A stretch of 64,000 bases of DNA from Pseudomonadota bacterium (GCA_014584465.1 JACTMU010000080.1:36725-100724), one strand, 5' to 3'. Positions 1 through 9,053 are shown, counted from the first letter of the stretch. Numbers and translations: made by a program. The notes: generated by a model not told the origin, from the letters alone.

Positions 1-1
1 G

Positions 2-943
2 GGAACGCTCAAGGAGCTTTTCGAAACGGCCTTTGAGAAGGCCTTTCAAAAGAGAAACGTACCAGGTACAGGTTCACTTGTGCGTGGCTTGAGTGCAAGT
101 TGGCAGGAGGTCACCGGGCAGAAGGTCTTTCCCATCTATTTTATTACAGCGTCCCCCCCACAGATTGAAGAGAAGATTGTGGAGAAGCTGATTCTTGATG
201 GAATCCAGCCGCTTGGAATCTTTTTTAAAGATAACCTGAAAAACTTAAAACCAAAACGGTTGTGGCGCCTGACCCAACAGGTTGGATTTAAGCTTCAAGC
301 GCTCCTTCAGTTGAGGATGAGACTTCATGAACATGTCCGGCAGGTGATGTGGGGTGATGACAGCGAGTCAGATGCGATCATCTACTCACTCTATTCTGAC
401 ATTTGTGCGCGACGACTCACGGAAAGGGAGCTTCGAGAGATCTTACGGGGTTTGCGCGTGATTGGCGAGCAAACGGAAATCATCCTTCGATTGCAGGGGC
501 GAGTGCCGGAGAGGGATCCCGTTGAGAAGATCTACATCAACCTTGCTGTGGACACAGACCCCGATTACTACCTTAAATTTGGACGAAGAGTGGTCCCGAC
601 CGACAACACCTTCCAGGCAGCCCTTGATCTTTACCAGGATCGAAGGATCAATTTTGAACAGGTAACTCGCGTCGCTCAGGATATGATCATGAACTATGGT
701 TTTACGATCGAGGAGCTTGAAAGGAGTTTGAACAATCTCATTCGACGACAAACATTGGGGGCGCCGTGCGCGACGGAGTTGATCGATCGTCTTAAGGAGG
801 AGGAACTTCTTACAATCCACTTTGCGCCGTCGATGGAACCTGCCGCAGTCAAAGATCAAGTTGGCCATCGCGTCTTTGAGCTTGAAGGAGAGCATGAGCC
901 GTGGGTTCCCGAGAGGATTGATTATCTTCATGACTACCGCTGA
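2..943 (+). CDS. App1-like (DUF2183) phosphatase, 5'-truncated
   Basis: The reading frame is open to the first bases of the window, so this is the C-terminal part of a longer gene. The first visible GTG (80) lies inside a conserved block and is probably not the true start. The segment VPGTGSLVRGLS followed by FPIYFITASPPQIE and GIFFKDNLK resembles the second half of the HAD-like App1/DUF2183 phosphatidate phosphatase domain, where a small loop leads into a strand ending in S-(N/A)-S-P. The remaining 200 residues are helical and charged, with no domain I recognise. The stop codon is 9 bp from the convergent AgmX-type gene. The family call rests on motif resemblance only, and the catalytic DxDxT would lie upstream of the window. 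Confidence 0.45.
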   Translation, partial: GTLKELFETAFEKAFQKRNVPGTGSLVRGLSASWQEVTGQKVFPIYFITASPPQIEEKIVEKLILDGIQPLGIFFKDNLKNLKPKRLWRLTQQVGFKLQALLQLRMRLHEHVRQVMWGDDSESDAIIYSLYSDICARRLTERELREILRGLRVIGEQTEIILRLQGRVPERDPVEKIYINLAVDTDPDYYLKFGRRVVPTDNTFQAALDLYQDRRINFEQVTRVAQDMIMNYGFTIEELERSLNNLIRRQTLGAPCATELIDRLKEEELLTIHFAPSMEPAAVKDQVGHRVFELEGEHEPWVPERIDYLHDYR

Positions 944-952
944 GAGTCACCA

Positions 953-1831
953 CTATTCGAAGGTCAATGGGTATTGAGCAATAATGGGATCAGATTTAAA
1001 GCTCTTGAATCGAGCCCGGCTGAGGACTCTCTGAACACAGCGTTTGAGGGTTTCATCGGGGATGGAGCTCTCCATCACTTCCGTCTCTGAGACCTCACCG
1101 GAGGGTTGGATGGTGAAGGAAAGCCTCATGGTTCCCTGACTTCGTGGGTCTTTCTTGATGTGTTGAAGGTAGCAACGTTTAAAAAGGCTCCGTTGTCCCT
1201 GAATGATGCTGAAGATGTAGGAGTCTGACAAAGTGTCAGAGTTCTTTGTGGCTCGAATGGTCTCTTTGAGAGGGGTCTCTCTTGGTTTTGCAACGATTTG
1301 AGGAGATGGTTGTGGAGAGGTGGAGGTTTCAACTGGTTGGGGCAAGAGGGAAGAGGAGATGGTCAGAAGTTGGTTGGAACTTTGGAAGCCCATTTGGTCA
1401 AGTTCCTGATCTACGATTTCAATAATGCTGTTTTGGGGTGATTGAACGGATGAGGCTCGACCCCGAACCAGATGGATCAGGATGCTTGTTCGATTGCCCT
1501 CCCATTCGGGTCTCTCCAAAACCACTTCTGTATCTTCTTCAAGAAAGACTCGATCTCCAGAGGTAAAAACAATGTGAGTCGTCCCTTGCGAAGCAGTTCT
1601 GATGCGAAAGAAGTTTCCAAGAGGAGTTTTGGCTTTGCCAATCTCAAACTGAGTAGAGTTGGGTCGTTTGATGTAGACATTTTCTGAAATGGGTTCCAAT
1701 GTCCCTAATGTTTCGTTTGTCGATAGGGATTGGGAGAAAAGTGGGCGAGCCCACTTCCAAAGTGGACGTCCCGCTACAAGGAGCAAAATTCCCATAACAA
1801 GTGACATAGAGACCAGTAGGGCCTGCTTCAT
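953..1831 (-). CDS. Membrane-anchored FecR-like / AgmX-PglI C-terminal domain protein
   Basis: A 292-residue protein with an N-terminal membrane anchor (about residues 5-27). A FecR-like beta segment follows at about 60-125 (FRIRTASQGTTHIVF, EEDTEVVLE), then a Ser/Pro-rich linker (150-200). The C-terminal domain at 205-292 contains IQGQRSLFKRCY, GTMRLSFTIQPSGEV and a final Y-P-L-T-F-E. That last domain matches the TonB-like AgmX/PglI C-terminal family common in Myxococcota and Bdellovibrionota, where it occurs in gliding and envelope proteins. ATG start with AGG upstream. It is transcribed in the same direction as secG, 59 bp downstream of it, so the two may be co-transcribed. The precise function is unknown. 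Confidence 0.65.
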   Translation of the reverse strand: MKQALLVSMSLVMGILLLVAGRPLWKWARPLFSQSLSTNETLGTLEPISENVYIKRPNSTQFEIGKAKTPLGNFFRIRTASQGTTHIVFTSGDRVFLEEDTEVVLERPEWEGNRTSILIHLVRGRASSVQSPQNSIIEIVDQELDQMGFQSSNQLLTISSSLLPQPVETSTSPQPSPQIVAKPRETPLKETIRATKNSDTLSDSYIFSIIQGQRSLFKRCYLQHIKKDPRSQGTMRLSFTIQPSGEVSETEVMESSIPDETLKRCVQRVLSRARFKSFKSDPIIAQYPLTFE

Positions 1832-1890
1832 ACTACCAGGATAGGGAAAGTCAGGAGGCCTTACAAGTCCCGGAGTTCTAGACCCGCGGA

Positions 1891-2268
1891 CTACTCTTGA
1901 GGATTAGGACTTTGGTCTTCTGGCGATGAGGGCGCTGGAGCCTCGGACGGAGTTGCTGCAGGCGCTTCCGGAGTCGTTGGCGGCGGAACTACGGCGGCGG
2001 GTCCTGCCGGAGCAAAGTCTTCGACCACACTGGTCATGTTGCGTGTCGAAAGGACTGTGAGGACCACACAAGTGACCGCAAAGAGGATCGCTGCAAAACG
2101 GGTGATCTTCACCAAGAGGTTGACCCCCCCCGTTGCCCCCAGAACCGAATTAGATCCTCCACCACCGAAGGCACCTCCGATGGCTCCACCTTTGGAGTCT
2201 TGAAGAAGAACAAGTGCTATAAGTAGCAATGCTACGATCACATGAATGATGGCAATAAATGTGGTCAC
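1891..2268 (-). CDS. secG: Protein translocase subunit SecG
   Basis: SecG is the small auxiliary subunit of the SecYEG translocon in the inner membrane. The 125-residue product has two transmembrane segments (about residues 3-20 and 52-72). Between them is the family loop LLQDSKGGAIGGAFGGGG followed by a G-rich linker and N-S-V-L-G. A Pro/Ala-rich tail from residue 88 makes it longer than the E. coli protein but is common in this family. GTG start with a GGGGGA ribosome-binding site. It diverges from tmk. Recognition is secure because the loop and topology are diagnostic. Confidence 0.92.
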   Translation of the reverse strand: MTTFIAIIHVIVALLLIALVLLQDSKGGAIGGAFGGGGSNSVLGATGGVNLLVKITRFAAILFAVTCVVLTVLSTRNMTSVVEDFAPAGPAAVVPPPTTPEAPAATPSEAPAPSSPEDQSPNPQE

Positions 2269-2433
2269 TTTGGAAATCCCCCGCTTTTAAAGGAGCGACT
2301 ATACAAGAGGAGTTGGGGAGCGTCCACTAGTATGGAGATATCAATTGGCTTTGCGTCATTGCCGGGGACTTGTCCAGAGACCAGAGAAGGATTGGACATT
2401 GACTTCGTGGTCGCTTCTCGTCAAAAGTTCGTT

Positions 2434-3072
2434 ATGGCATTTTTAGTGTTTGAGGGGCTGGATGGGTCGGGGAAGTCGACTCTGATCAACATGGTTGCAA
2501 AACTCTTAGAAGATAAGGGAATCGCCTTTGTTCAAACACGAGAGCCGGGTGGTACCCCTTTAGGTGAAGAGTTGCGCCAGGTTCTTTTGCGCAGGGAGGG
2601 GGATCCTCCTTGTCCACGGGCTGAGCTTCTTTTGTATGAAGCCATTCGGGCCCAACATGTCGACAGGGTCATCAGACCCTCTTTAGATTCCGGGAAGTGG
2701 GTTTTGTGTGATCGCTTTACGGCGAGCACCTTAGCCTTTCAAGCCAAGGGGCGAGGTGTTGAGCGTCGTTCGATTGAGTGGCTCAATGGCTTTGCAAGTG
2801 GAGGTCTTCTTCCAGATTTGAATGTGCTCGTCCATGTTTCGGTGGCCACAAGCCTCCAGAGATTGAACCGGCGAGAGAGTGGCGCGGGGCAAGGGCTGGA
2901 TCGTTTTGAGTCTGAGAGGCGCGACTTTCACGAGCGCGTTCGAGAGGGTTACCTTGAAGAGTATCAAAGAGATCCCAAGAGTTGGCTTCTCCTTGATGGG
3001 GAGAAGTCACCTGCGGAGCTCCTTTCTGAGTTGATCGAGGCGTTTAAGGAGCGAAGATGGCTCGCATCGTAG
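2434..3072 (+). CDS. tmk: Thymidylate kinase
   Basis: Thymidylate kinase phosphorylates dTMP to dTDP. I start it at ATG 2434, giving 212 residues, because this places the P-loop FEGLDGSGKST at residues 5-15 as in the family. The open frame runs further upstream but overlaps secG and its promoter and has no conserved content. Other motifs are TREPGGTPLGE (the DR/EPGGT substrate loop), CDRFTASTLAFQ (the D-R-F/Y-x-x-S-T lid region) and RFESERRDFH near the C terminus. The last 16 bases overlap holB, the first link of a tightly packed operon tmk-holB-ricT-tatD, an arrangement known from many bacteria. Confidence 0.93.
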   Translation: MAFLVFEGLDGSGKSTLINMVAKLLEDKGIAFVQTREPGGTPLGEELRQVLLRREGDPPCPRAELLLYEAIRAQHVDRVIRPSLDSGKWVLCDRFTASTLAFQAKGRGVERRSIEWLNGFASGGLLPDLNVLVHVSVATSLQRLNRRESGAGQGLDRFESERRDFHERVREGYLEEYQRDPKSWLLLDGEKSPAELLSELIEAFKERRWLAS

Positions 3073-4022
3073 ATCAGATCAAAGGTCATGGTCAGCGTCT
3101 TCAAGCGCTGATTCGATGTGCACAGGAGGGGAGTCTTGGTTCTTCACTTCTTTTGTGTGGGCCATCGGGGGTGGGTAAGCGTCAGGTGGCTTTAGGTCTT
3201 GCTCAGATCCTGATTTGTGAAGGGGAGGGACTTGGCTGCGGAGTCTGTCCCGCCTGTCTTCGGGTCGAGAAACGCCAAAGTGAGAGCCTTTTGATGATTG
3301 AGGGGCAAGAGACCATCAAGATCGATGAGGTGCGAGAGGTGATCAAAGCGCTTTCGCTGGTGAAGTGGGGGCGGGCTCGAGTGGTTCTGATCGACGATGC
3401 GCATCTTATGACGGCTCAGGCCTGCAATGCTTTACTGAAAGTTCTCGAAGAGCCACCGAAAGATAGCTACTTTTTTTTGGTAACCCACCAAGAGAGGTCC
3501 CTTTTGTCGACGATTCGATCGCGTTGTGAGACCCTTCGATTTGGATACTTAAGCAGAGATGTGGTCGAAGAGGTCTGTGGTGTTTCGGGGTGGCTTGCCT
3601 CTCAGGGCAGTGTGGAGATGGCTCAGAAATTGGCAGACAGTGATTGGGAGCAGGCGCGCTCGAAATTGAACTCCTTTTTTTTCACGTTGCTTGAAGGAGA
3701 TCGCTCCAAGGGGTTTGAGTTGGCTCGAGAATTGGCTCGGGATCGAACTCAGCTCACCTTTTTTTGTCGAGAAGGGCAAGCTCTGATGAGAGATGTTCGA
3801 ATGAATCAAGAGGAGATTGCAATTTCGATGTTTGAAGATCAGCGTGAACTCATCCAGAGGTTGAACTCTCTTTCAGGTAATGCCATCTTAGAGGTGGGAC
3901 AGTCGTTGATTCAGATGGAGAGAGATGCGTTCACCAACGTGGACCGCACGCTTCTTCTTGAGAATTTTTGGTTGGCCTCCAAAGAGATTTTCTCAGTCTC
4001 CTCGAATGAAGGAGGATTGTGA
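3057..4022 (+). CDS. holB: DNA polymerase III delta' subunit (clamp loader)
   Basis: A clamp-loader AAA+ subunit of 321 residues. Visible are the Walker A-type loop GPSGVGKR (about 35-42), the zinc knuckle C-G-V-C-P-A-C at 61-67 preceded by CEGEGLGC, the Walker B-like VVLIDDAHLM, the sensor segment ALLKVLEEPP and the arginine-finger motif S-R-C. The P-loop ends in K-R rather than K-S/T. That fits delta', which is usually catalytically weak, although gamma/tau retains K-T/S. It overlaps tmk by 16 bp, and its TGA shares a base with the ricT ATG, implying translational coupling. DnaX can look similar, but the length and operon position favour HolB. Confidence 0.88.
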   Translation: MARIVDQIKGHGQRLQALIRCAQEGSLGSSLLLCGPSGVGKRQVALGLAQILICEGEGLGCGVCPACLRVEKRQSESLLMIEGQETIKIDEVREVIKALSLVKWGRARVVLIDDAHLMTAQACNALLKVLEEPPKDSYFFLVTHQERSLLSTIRSRCETLRFGYLSRDVVEEVCGVSGWLASQGSVEMAQKLADSDWEQARSKLNSFFFTLLEGDRSKGFELARELARDRTQLTFFCREGQALMRDVRMNQEEIAISMFEDQRELIQRLNSLSGNAILEVGQSLIQMERDAFTNVDRTLLLENFWLASKEIFSVSSNEGGL

Positions 4023-5038
4023 TGATGACAACAGATATAAAGAAAGGAACTCCCTTGGATCTTTCCGGCATGCCGGCAAGTGTCCTTGAAGAGAGTGAGA
4101 CCAACAGTTGGTTGCGGGTCGTCGGCGTTCGGTTTTCCGAAACGGGGCGGCTGGTCGATTTTGACGCTAAGGAGTTGAGCCTGAAACTCAATGATCCTGT
4201 CGTGGTGGATGACCCGGTTAAGGGGCTGCGATTGGGCTGGGTGGCAAAGCCGCCGATTCGTTTTGACAATGATCAACTGAAGTTGAGACTGCGTCGAATC
4301 CTTCGAAGTGCCAACAATCAAGATCTGGAGAACTACCGGCAAATCGAGGAGCGTGAACGAAGAGGAATCGAGACCACACAAAGGGCGGTCAACCGAATGG
4401 AACTTCCCATGAAGATCTTGCGAGTTGAGAGCACTTTGGATCGGCGAAAAACGACCGTCTACTTTGCCAGTGAAAGTCGAGTTGATTTTCGGGAGCTCCT
4501 CAAGGAGCTCGTTCACGATTTGAAGTCCAAGGTTGAATTGCGGCAGATTGGGGTGCGCGATGAGACCAAGAGAACGGGAGCTATTGGCATTTGTGGAGAG
4601 GAGCTTTGTTGCAGTCGTTTTCTCAACAGGTTTCACGGGGTGAGCATCAAGATGGCCAAGTATCAGGGGCTCTCATTGAAACCGACCAAAGTGACTGGAA
4701 TGTGCGGTCGCTTGAAGTGCTGTTTGGCCTACGAGAATGATCTCTACAAGGATGCCTCTCGAGGAGTTCCTCCTGTGGGAAGCTGTGTTCGCTGCAGTTC
4801 AGGTGTTTGTGGTGTCATTCAAAGCACCGATGTTTTGCGTCGACTTGTGACCGTAGAGATGGAGGATGGGACCATCAAGATCGAACCCCTAGACCATATC
4901 CTTGAAGTTCAGACAATGAAGGGCCAGGGTGGTCGTAGGGAATCCTCTTGGGACGAAGAGGTGAGCGAAGAGGTGGCTTCGCTCGACGAAGAGGAGGTTT
5001 CCGAAGGGGTCGTCGAAGAGATGGAGAGCGAGGAGTGA
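4022..5038 (+). CDS. ricT: PSP1/RicT-family regulatory iron-sulfur type protein
   Basis: A PSP1-domain protein of the RicT (YaaT) family. In Bacillus, RicT acts with RicA and RicF in RNA maturation and phosphorelay control. The conserved cysteine-rich core is visible at about residues 180-240 as GICGEELCCSRFL and GMCGRLKCCLAYE. From about residue 300 the tail is strongly acidic (EEVSEEVASLDEEEVSE). Three consecutive possible starts occur: GTG 4019, ATG 4022 and ATG 4025. AAGGAGG at 4008 best spaces ATG 4022 or 4025, so I use 4022. Its TGA overlaps the GTG of tatD. Whether the E. coli-type or Bacillus role applies here is not known. Confidence 0.85.
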   Translation: MMTTDIKKGTPLDLSGMPASVLEESETNSWLRVVGVRFSETGRLVDFDAKELSLKLNDPVVVDDPVKGLRLGWVAKPPIRFDNDQLKLRLRRILRSANNQDLENYRQIEERERRGIETTQRAVNRMELPMKILRVESTLDRRKTTVYFASESRVDFRELLKELVHDLKSKVELRQIGVRDETKRTGAIGICGEELCCSRFLNRFHGVSIKMAKYQGLSLKPTKVTGMCGRLKCCLAYENDLYKDASRGVPPVGSCVRCSSGVCGVIQSTDVLRRLVTVEMEDGTIKIEPLDHILEVQTMKGQGGRRESSWDEEVSEEVASLDEEEVSEGVVEEMESEE

Positions 5039-5811
5039 ATCGTTCAGGCTTGATCGACATTCACTGTCATTTGGAGATGATCAAAAAAGAGACAGGAGAT
5101 GTGTTGAAGAGGGCTTTGGATGCAGGAGTGGATCGCTGCATCACCATTGGGACTCATCCCAAGGAGTTCTCCCAGGTGCTCCAGATTTCAGAGCGATGGA
5201 AGGTGCCGTGCACTTTGGGAGTTCATCCCCATGAGGCCTCTTTTTTTACTCAAGAGGTTGAAGAAGATCTCAGAGAGAAGTTGTTGAATCAGAGAGTTGT
5301 GGCAATGGGAGAGATGGGACTTGACTACCACTACAACCACTCTGAGCCCTCCATTCAGCGCAGAGCATTCGTCCGCCAATTGGAACTTGCCTGTGAATAT
5401 GGATTTCCTGTTCAGATCCACACCAGGGAGGCCGAGGAGGATACGAGGTCCATTTTGCGTGATTTTTCTGGAAAGGTGACGGGCGTGTTCCACTGTTTTA
5501 CAGGTACGATGGAGCTTGCAGAGTTTGCACTTGAAACGGGGTTTGACCTCTCGTTCAGTGGGATCGTGACCTTTAAGGGGGCGAAAGCGCTGCAGGAGGT
5601 TGCAAAGCGGGTCCCGTTGGATCGCATTCATGTCGAAACCGATGCTCCGTTCTTAGCGCCAGTTCCCTTGCGAGGTCAGGAGTGTGAACCATTTATGGTC
5701 ACTCACACAGCCCAATTTTTGGCAAATCTTCGAGGGATCTCCACGGAGGAGTTGTCCCGAGAAACCTCCAAAAACTCATTGAGACTTTTTCCACGACTTA
5801 AGGATCTGTAA
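5035..5811 (+). CDS. tatD: TatD-family metal-dependent DNase/hydrolase
   Basis: A TIM-barrel metallohydrolase of the TatD family (258 residues). Metal ligands are in place: I-D-I-H-C-H at the N terminus, GEMGLDYHY, Q-I-H-T-R-E, F-H-C-F-T-G and V-E-T-D-A-P. I start at GTG 5035, which overlaps the ricT stop. The open frame extends 29 codons further into ricT, but that part is Arg-rich shadow sequence. The last codons, K-D-L-stop, lie inside the left arm of the dispersed hairpin repeat at 5801-5859, so the repeat supplies this gene's stop codon. TatD proteins act as 3'-5' exonucleases and deoxyribonucleases. The cellular role here is inferred from family only. Confidence 0.9.
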   Translation: MNRSGLIDIHCHLEMIKKETGDVLKRALDAGVDRCITIGTHPKEFSQVLQISERWKVPCTLGVHPHEASFFTQEVEEDLREKLLNQRVVAMGEMGLDYHYNHSEPSIQRRAFVRQLELACEYGFPVQIHTREAEEDTRSILRDFSGKVTGVFHCFTGTMELAEFALETGFDLSFSGIVTFKGAKALQEVAKRVPLDRIHVETDAPFLAPVPLRGQECEPFMVTHTAQFLANLRGISTEELSRETSKNSLRLFPRLKDL

Positions 5812-5859
5812 CAAAACAACCTAGACATTTTACGCCTAGGTTGTTTTGTCACAGATCCT
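5801..5859. repeat. Dispersed hairpin repeat, copy 1 (AGGATCTGTnACAAAA family)
   Basis: A 24-bp inverted repeat with arms 5801-5824 and 5836-5859 (one mismatch) and an 11-base loop. Arms begin AGGATCTGTAACAAAA. The same sequence recurs at 46358-46400 and 47919-47961. It directly abuts tatD and could terminate its transcription, because the right arm contains a T-rich run (TTGTTTTG). Confidence 0.85.
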
Positions 5860-6057
5860 AACGACGCAGTGTGAACTCTCCCTGGTGCATCGGCGCGGGG
5901 GTCGATGTGGAATCGCATTTTTCTTCGATTCGACGGAAGCTTGCCTTTTTCACAGCTCAATGTAAATGTACACGCACGGATTGCATCTGTTTTGCAACGA
6001 GAAGCTGTCTTAAAAGCAGTGGTTAGGGACAGCGACGGACTGTGAGGAGGTCTTACT

Positions 6058-7062
6058 ATGGAGAAACTTCGGGTTGGTATTAATGGCTTTGGTCGAATCG
6101 GTCGCATCTTTTTTCGTGCGGGGTTTGATCGATTGGACATTGTGGGGATCAACGATCTTGGCGACGCTCAAACTTCGGCTCATCTTCTGAAATATGATAG
6201 CAGCCACGGTCGGTACAACCAGGAGATCTCCTATGACCAAGGTCACCTCGTGGTGGGTGGTAAGAAGATTCATCTGAGCAGCCAAAAAGATCCAGCACAA
6301 ATTCCCTGGAAAGATTGGGAGGTCGATGTGGTGCTGGAGTGTACAGGAGTGTTTACCAAAAAAGAGGCCATTGAAGCCCATTTCAAAGGGGGATCCAAAT
6401 TTGTTCTCGTGTCCGCACCGGCGACGGGGGTAGATCTCACGGTCGTCTATGGCATCAATCACAAAGAGTTTGATTTTTCAAAACATAAAATGGTGAGCAA
6501 TGCCTCTTGCACCACCAACTGTTTGGCCCCAGTGGCAAAGACCCTTCACGACCGCTTCGGAATTGAAAAGGGGGTCATGACCACCGTGCACTCATACACG
6601 AACGATCAAAAGGTGCTCGATATGGCTCATAAGGATTTGCGGCGAGCACGGTCGGCTGCACTTTCCATGATTCCTACGACCACGGGTGCAGCAAAGGCTG
6701 TGGGTCTGGTGCTTCCGGAGCTCAAGGGAAAACTTGATGGGATGGCCATTCGAGTGCCCACACCCAATGTGAGTCTGGTGGATCTGACTGTGCGGACACA
6801 GAAGAAGACAAGTGTGGACGAGGTCAACAATGCACTCAAGGAGGCGGCGGCAGGTCCTCTTAAAGGTGTTATGAAATGTGAATCGGCACCTCTTGTGAGT
6901 GTCGATTTTATGGGATGTCCCGAAAGTTCTACCGTGGATCTGCTCAGTACAATGGTGGTCGATGGTGACATGGTGAAGGTTCTATCTTGGTATGACAACG
7001 AGATGGGGTTTTCTCATCGCATGGTGGATTTTGTTGAGTATGTTCAGAAAAAGGGGTTGTAA
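6058..7062 (+). CDS. gap: Glyceraldehyde-3-phosphate dehydrogenase
   Basis: This enzyme oxidises glyceraldehyde 3-phosphate to 1,3-bisphosphoglycerate with NAD(P) in the glycolytic core. The 334-residue product has the N-terminal dinucleotide motif GINGFGRIGR (7-16), the catalytic cysteine motif S-N-A-S-C-T-T-N-C (about 148-156), the catalytic His region VHSYTNDQ, the phosphate-site segment RRARSAALSMIPTTTGAAKAVG (split by helices) and the C-terminal WYDNEMGFSHRM. GAGGAGG precedes the ATG by 8 bases. It opens the gap-pgk-tpiA operon and its stop codon directly adjoins the pgk ATG. The 200-bp leader after the 5859 repeat presumably carries the promoter. Confidence 0.97.
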   Translation: MEKLRVGINGFGRIGRIFFRAGFDRLDIVGINDLGDAQTSAHLLKYDSSHGRYNQEISYDQGHLVVGGKKIHLSSQKDPAQIPWKDWEVDVVLECTGVFTKKEAIEAHFKGGSKFVLVSAPATGVDLTVVYGINHKEFDFSKHKMVSNASCTTNCLAPVAKTLHDRFGIEKGVMTTVHSYTNDQKVLDMAHKDLRRARSAALSMIPTTTGAAKAVGLVLPELKGKLDGMAIRVPTPNVSLVDLTVRTQKKTSVDEVNNALKEAAAGPLKGVMKCESAPLVSVDFMGCPESSTVDLLSTMVVDGDMVKVLSWYDNEMGFSHRMVDFVEYVQKKGL

Positions 7063-8286
7063 ATGGCACGTGGTCTTAAGGGGATTCGATCCATTGAGGA
7101 TTTTGAGCTTAAGGATCAACGGGTCTTTATTCGTGTCGATTTCAATGTTCCAATGGACGGCGGTAAGATCAGCGATGACTTTCGAATTCGTCAGGCGCTG
7201 CCAACCATTCAGTACGCTCTTGATCATGGGGCCAAGGTGATCCTTGCTTCCCACTTTGGTCGACCCAAGGGGGGAGGAGCTGAGGATCGTGAGAAGTACT
7301 CTCTCGCCCCAGTAGCAGAGAGGTTGCAAGATCTGTCAGGTTGGGAAGTCTTTTTGATTGATGAGCCCTCTCGGGGAGATGCTCCAAAGAACTTGCTTCA
7401 AAATCTAAGGGCCAATCAGGTCCTGTTGCTTGAGAATGTGCGTTTTGAATCGGGCGAGACCCAAAACAGTCCGGACCTTGCTCGTCGGTGGTACGGCCTT
7501 ACCGACATCTACATCAACGATGCTTTTGGAGCCTCCCACCGTGCCCATGCCTCGATTGATGCACTTCCTCGAATGGTTCCTCAGAGAGGACTTGGCTTTC
7601 TCCTGAAACGAGAGATCGAGATGCTGGAATCTCTCATTTCCAAACCCGACCATCCCTACGGAGCTCTTTTAGGAGGGTCGAAGGTGAGTGATAAGATTGG
7701 GGTGATCGAAAAGCTGTTGGATTTCGTCGATCTCTTTGTGATCGGTGGTGCGATGGCCTACACCTTCTTAAAGGCTCGGGGTGTGGATGTCGGAAGTTCG
7801 TTGGTTGAAAGGGAGAAGATTGCATTTGCCTCTGAGATGGTTCAAAGGCTTGAGACGAGAGGTAAGGCAATTCTCTTACCTGTGGATCACGTCATTTCGA
7901 AATCCATCGAGGGAGAAGGGGGTGTTCGAACAACAGATGGGGTGGAGATTCCTGAAGGATGGATGGGGTTTGACATTGGCCCCAAGACGCAAGCTCTCTA
8001 TTGTGAAAAGTTAAAGATGTGCAAGACCCTCTTTTGGAACGGACCCATGGGAGTTTTTGAAGACCCTCGTTTTTCTAAAGGAACCTTTGCCGTGGCCGAA
8101 GTGCTCGCCCACTCAGGGGCAAAAACGATTGTCGGAGGTGGTGATTCTGCGGCTGCAGCAAAATCATCGGGCCTTTTTGATCGGTTTACCCACGTTTCCA
8201 CGGGCGGTGGCGCAAGTCTTGAGTACCTGCAAGGTGACATGCTGCCAGGGATTGAGGCTTTACGACAGAAGGAGAGGTTGGTTTGA
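7063..8286 (+). CDS. pgk: Phosphoglycerate kinase
   Basis: Phosphoglycerate kinase transfers phosphate from 1,3-bisphosphoglycerate to ADP. The 407-residue length is usual for the family. N-domain substrate motifs are RVDFNVPMD, SHFGRPKGG and LENVRFESGE. The hinge and nucleotide domain show LLGGSKVSDKIGVI, FWNGPMGVFE and the C-terminal GGGDSAAAAKSSG with VSTGGGASLEYL. The ATG immediately follows the gap stop, and its TGA overlaps the tpiA ATG by one base, so gap, pgk and tpiA should be translated from one message. Confidence 0.97.
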   Translation: MARGLKGIRSIEDFELKDQRVFIRVDFNVPMDGGKISDDFRIRQALPTIQYALDHGAKVILASHFGRPKGGGAEDREKYSLAPVAERLQDLSGWEVFLIDEPSRGDAPKNLLQNLRANQVLLLENVRFESGETQNSPDLARRWYGLTDIYINDAFGASHRAHASIDALPRMVPQRGLGFLLKREIEMLESLISKPDHPYGALLGGSKVSDKIGVIEKLLDFVDLFVIGGAMAYTFLKARGVDVGSSLVEREKIAFASEMVQRLETRGKAILLPVDHVISKSIEGEGGVRTTDGVEIPEGWMGFDIGPKTQALYCEKLKMCKTLFWNGPMGVFEDPRFSKGTFAVAEVLAHSGAKTIVGGGDSAAAAKSSGLFDRFTHVSTGGGASLEYLQGDMLPGIEALRQKERLV

Positions 8287-9053
8287 TGAGAAGATTTGTT
8301 GTTGCTGCAAACTGGAAGATGAATAAGGGCCCAAATGAGGCTCGATCTTTTCTCAATGAGTTTCTTTCCCAAGTAAAACTGCCTGAGGGAAGAGAGGTCT
8401 ACATCTTTCCTCCAGCGATCGACAGCGCTGTTGTATCCGAGATGTTGGCCGTCGCCGGTTCGGGTGACCGAGCGAAGTCATCGGTTAAGTGGGGTGGTCA
8501 GAACATCTATCCCGAGAAGACAGGGGCCTTTACAGGAGAAAACTCTCCCCAGACTCTTCGAGAGATGGGAGCAAGTTCCATACTTGTGGGGCACAGTGAA
8601 CGACGAACTCTCTTTGGCGAGAGTGACGAGTTCACTGCAAAGAAGTGCAAAGTGATTCATGAGCTTGGGATGCAACCCATGTTGTGTGTCGGCGAATCTC
8701 TGAAAGAGAGAGAGGCCGGCAAAACTCATGAAGTCATTGTGAGGCAGCTCACCAAGGGATTGGAACTCTTGGATCAAGCCGCCAAGGTCATGATTGCCTA
8801 TGAACCAGTTTGGGCTATTGGTACCGGACGAGTGGCAACCCCCGAGATTGCCCAAGAGGCGCACGACGTTTTACGAAAGAGCCTGATCACCATCGGGGGA
8901 GAATCCTGGGCCAATCAGGTGCCCATCCTTTATGGCGGAAGCGTGAATCAAGACAACGCAGCTCAGATTGCAAAGGGTGACGACATCGATGGTTTCCTCG
9001 TGGGAGGGGCCTCACTCAATGTCACCTCATTCCTGAACATCTGCAACGTCTGA
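8286..9053 (+). CDS. tpiA: Triosephosphate isomerase
   Basis: Triosephosphate isomerase interconverts dihydroxyacetone phosphate and glyceraldehyde 3-phosphate. The 255 residues include the catalytic lysine motif A-A-N-W-K-M-N near the start, the catalytic His in VGHSERR, the catalytic Glu in AYEPVWAIGTG and the phosphate-binding ends YGGSV and LVGGASL. I use ATG 8286, overlapping the pgk stop, rather than TTG 8283. It is the last gene of the glycolytic operon. There is no secG downstream, although tpiA-secG pairs are common elsewhere. Here secG lies at the other end of the region. Confidence 0.97.
   Translation: MRRFVVAANWKMNKGPNEARSFLNEFLSQVKLPEGREVYIFPPAIDSAVVSEMLAVAGSGDRAKSSVKWGGQNIYPEKTGAFTGENSPQTLREMGASSILVGHSERRTLFGESDEFTAKKCKVIHELGMQPMLCVGESLKEREAGKTHEVIVRQLTKGLELLDQAAKVMIAYEPVWAIGTGRVATPEIAQEAHDVLRKSLITIGGESWANQVPILYGGSVNQDNAAQIAKGDDIDGFLVGGASLNVTSFLNICNV

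Noticed and set aside
443..931. Minus-strand frame opposite the App1-like gene
   Set aside because: Antisense shadow of the real gene with no conserved motifs.
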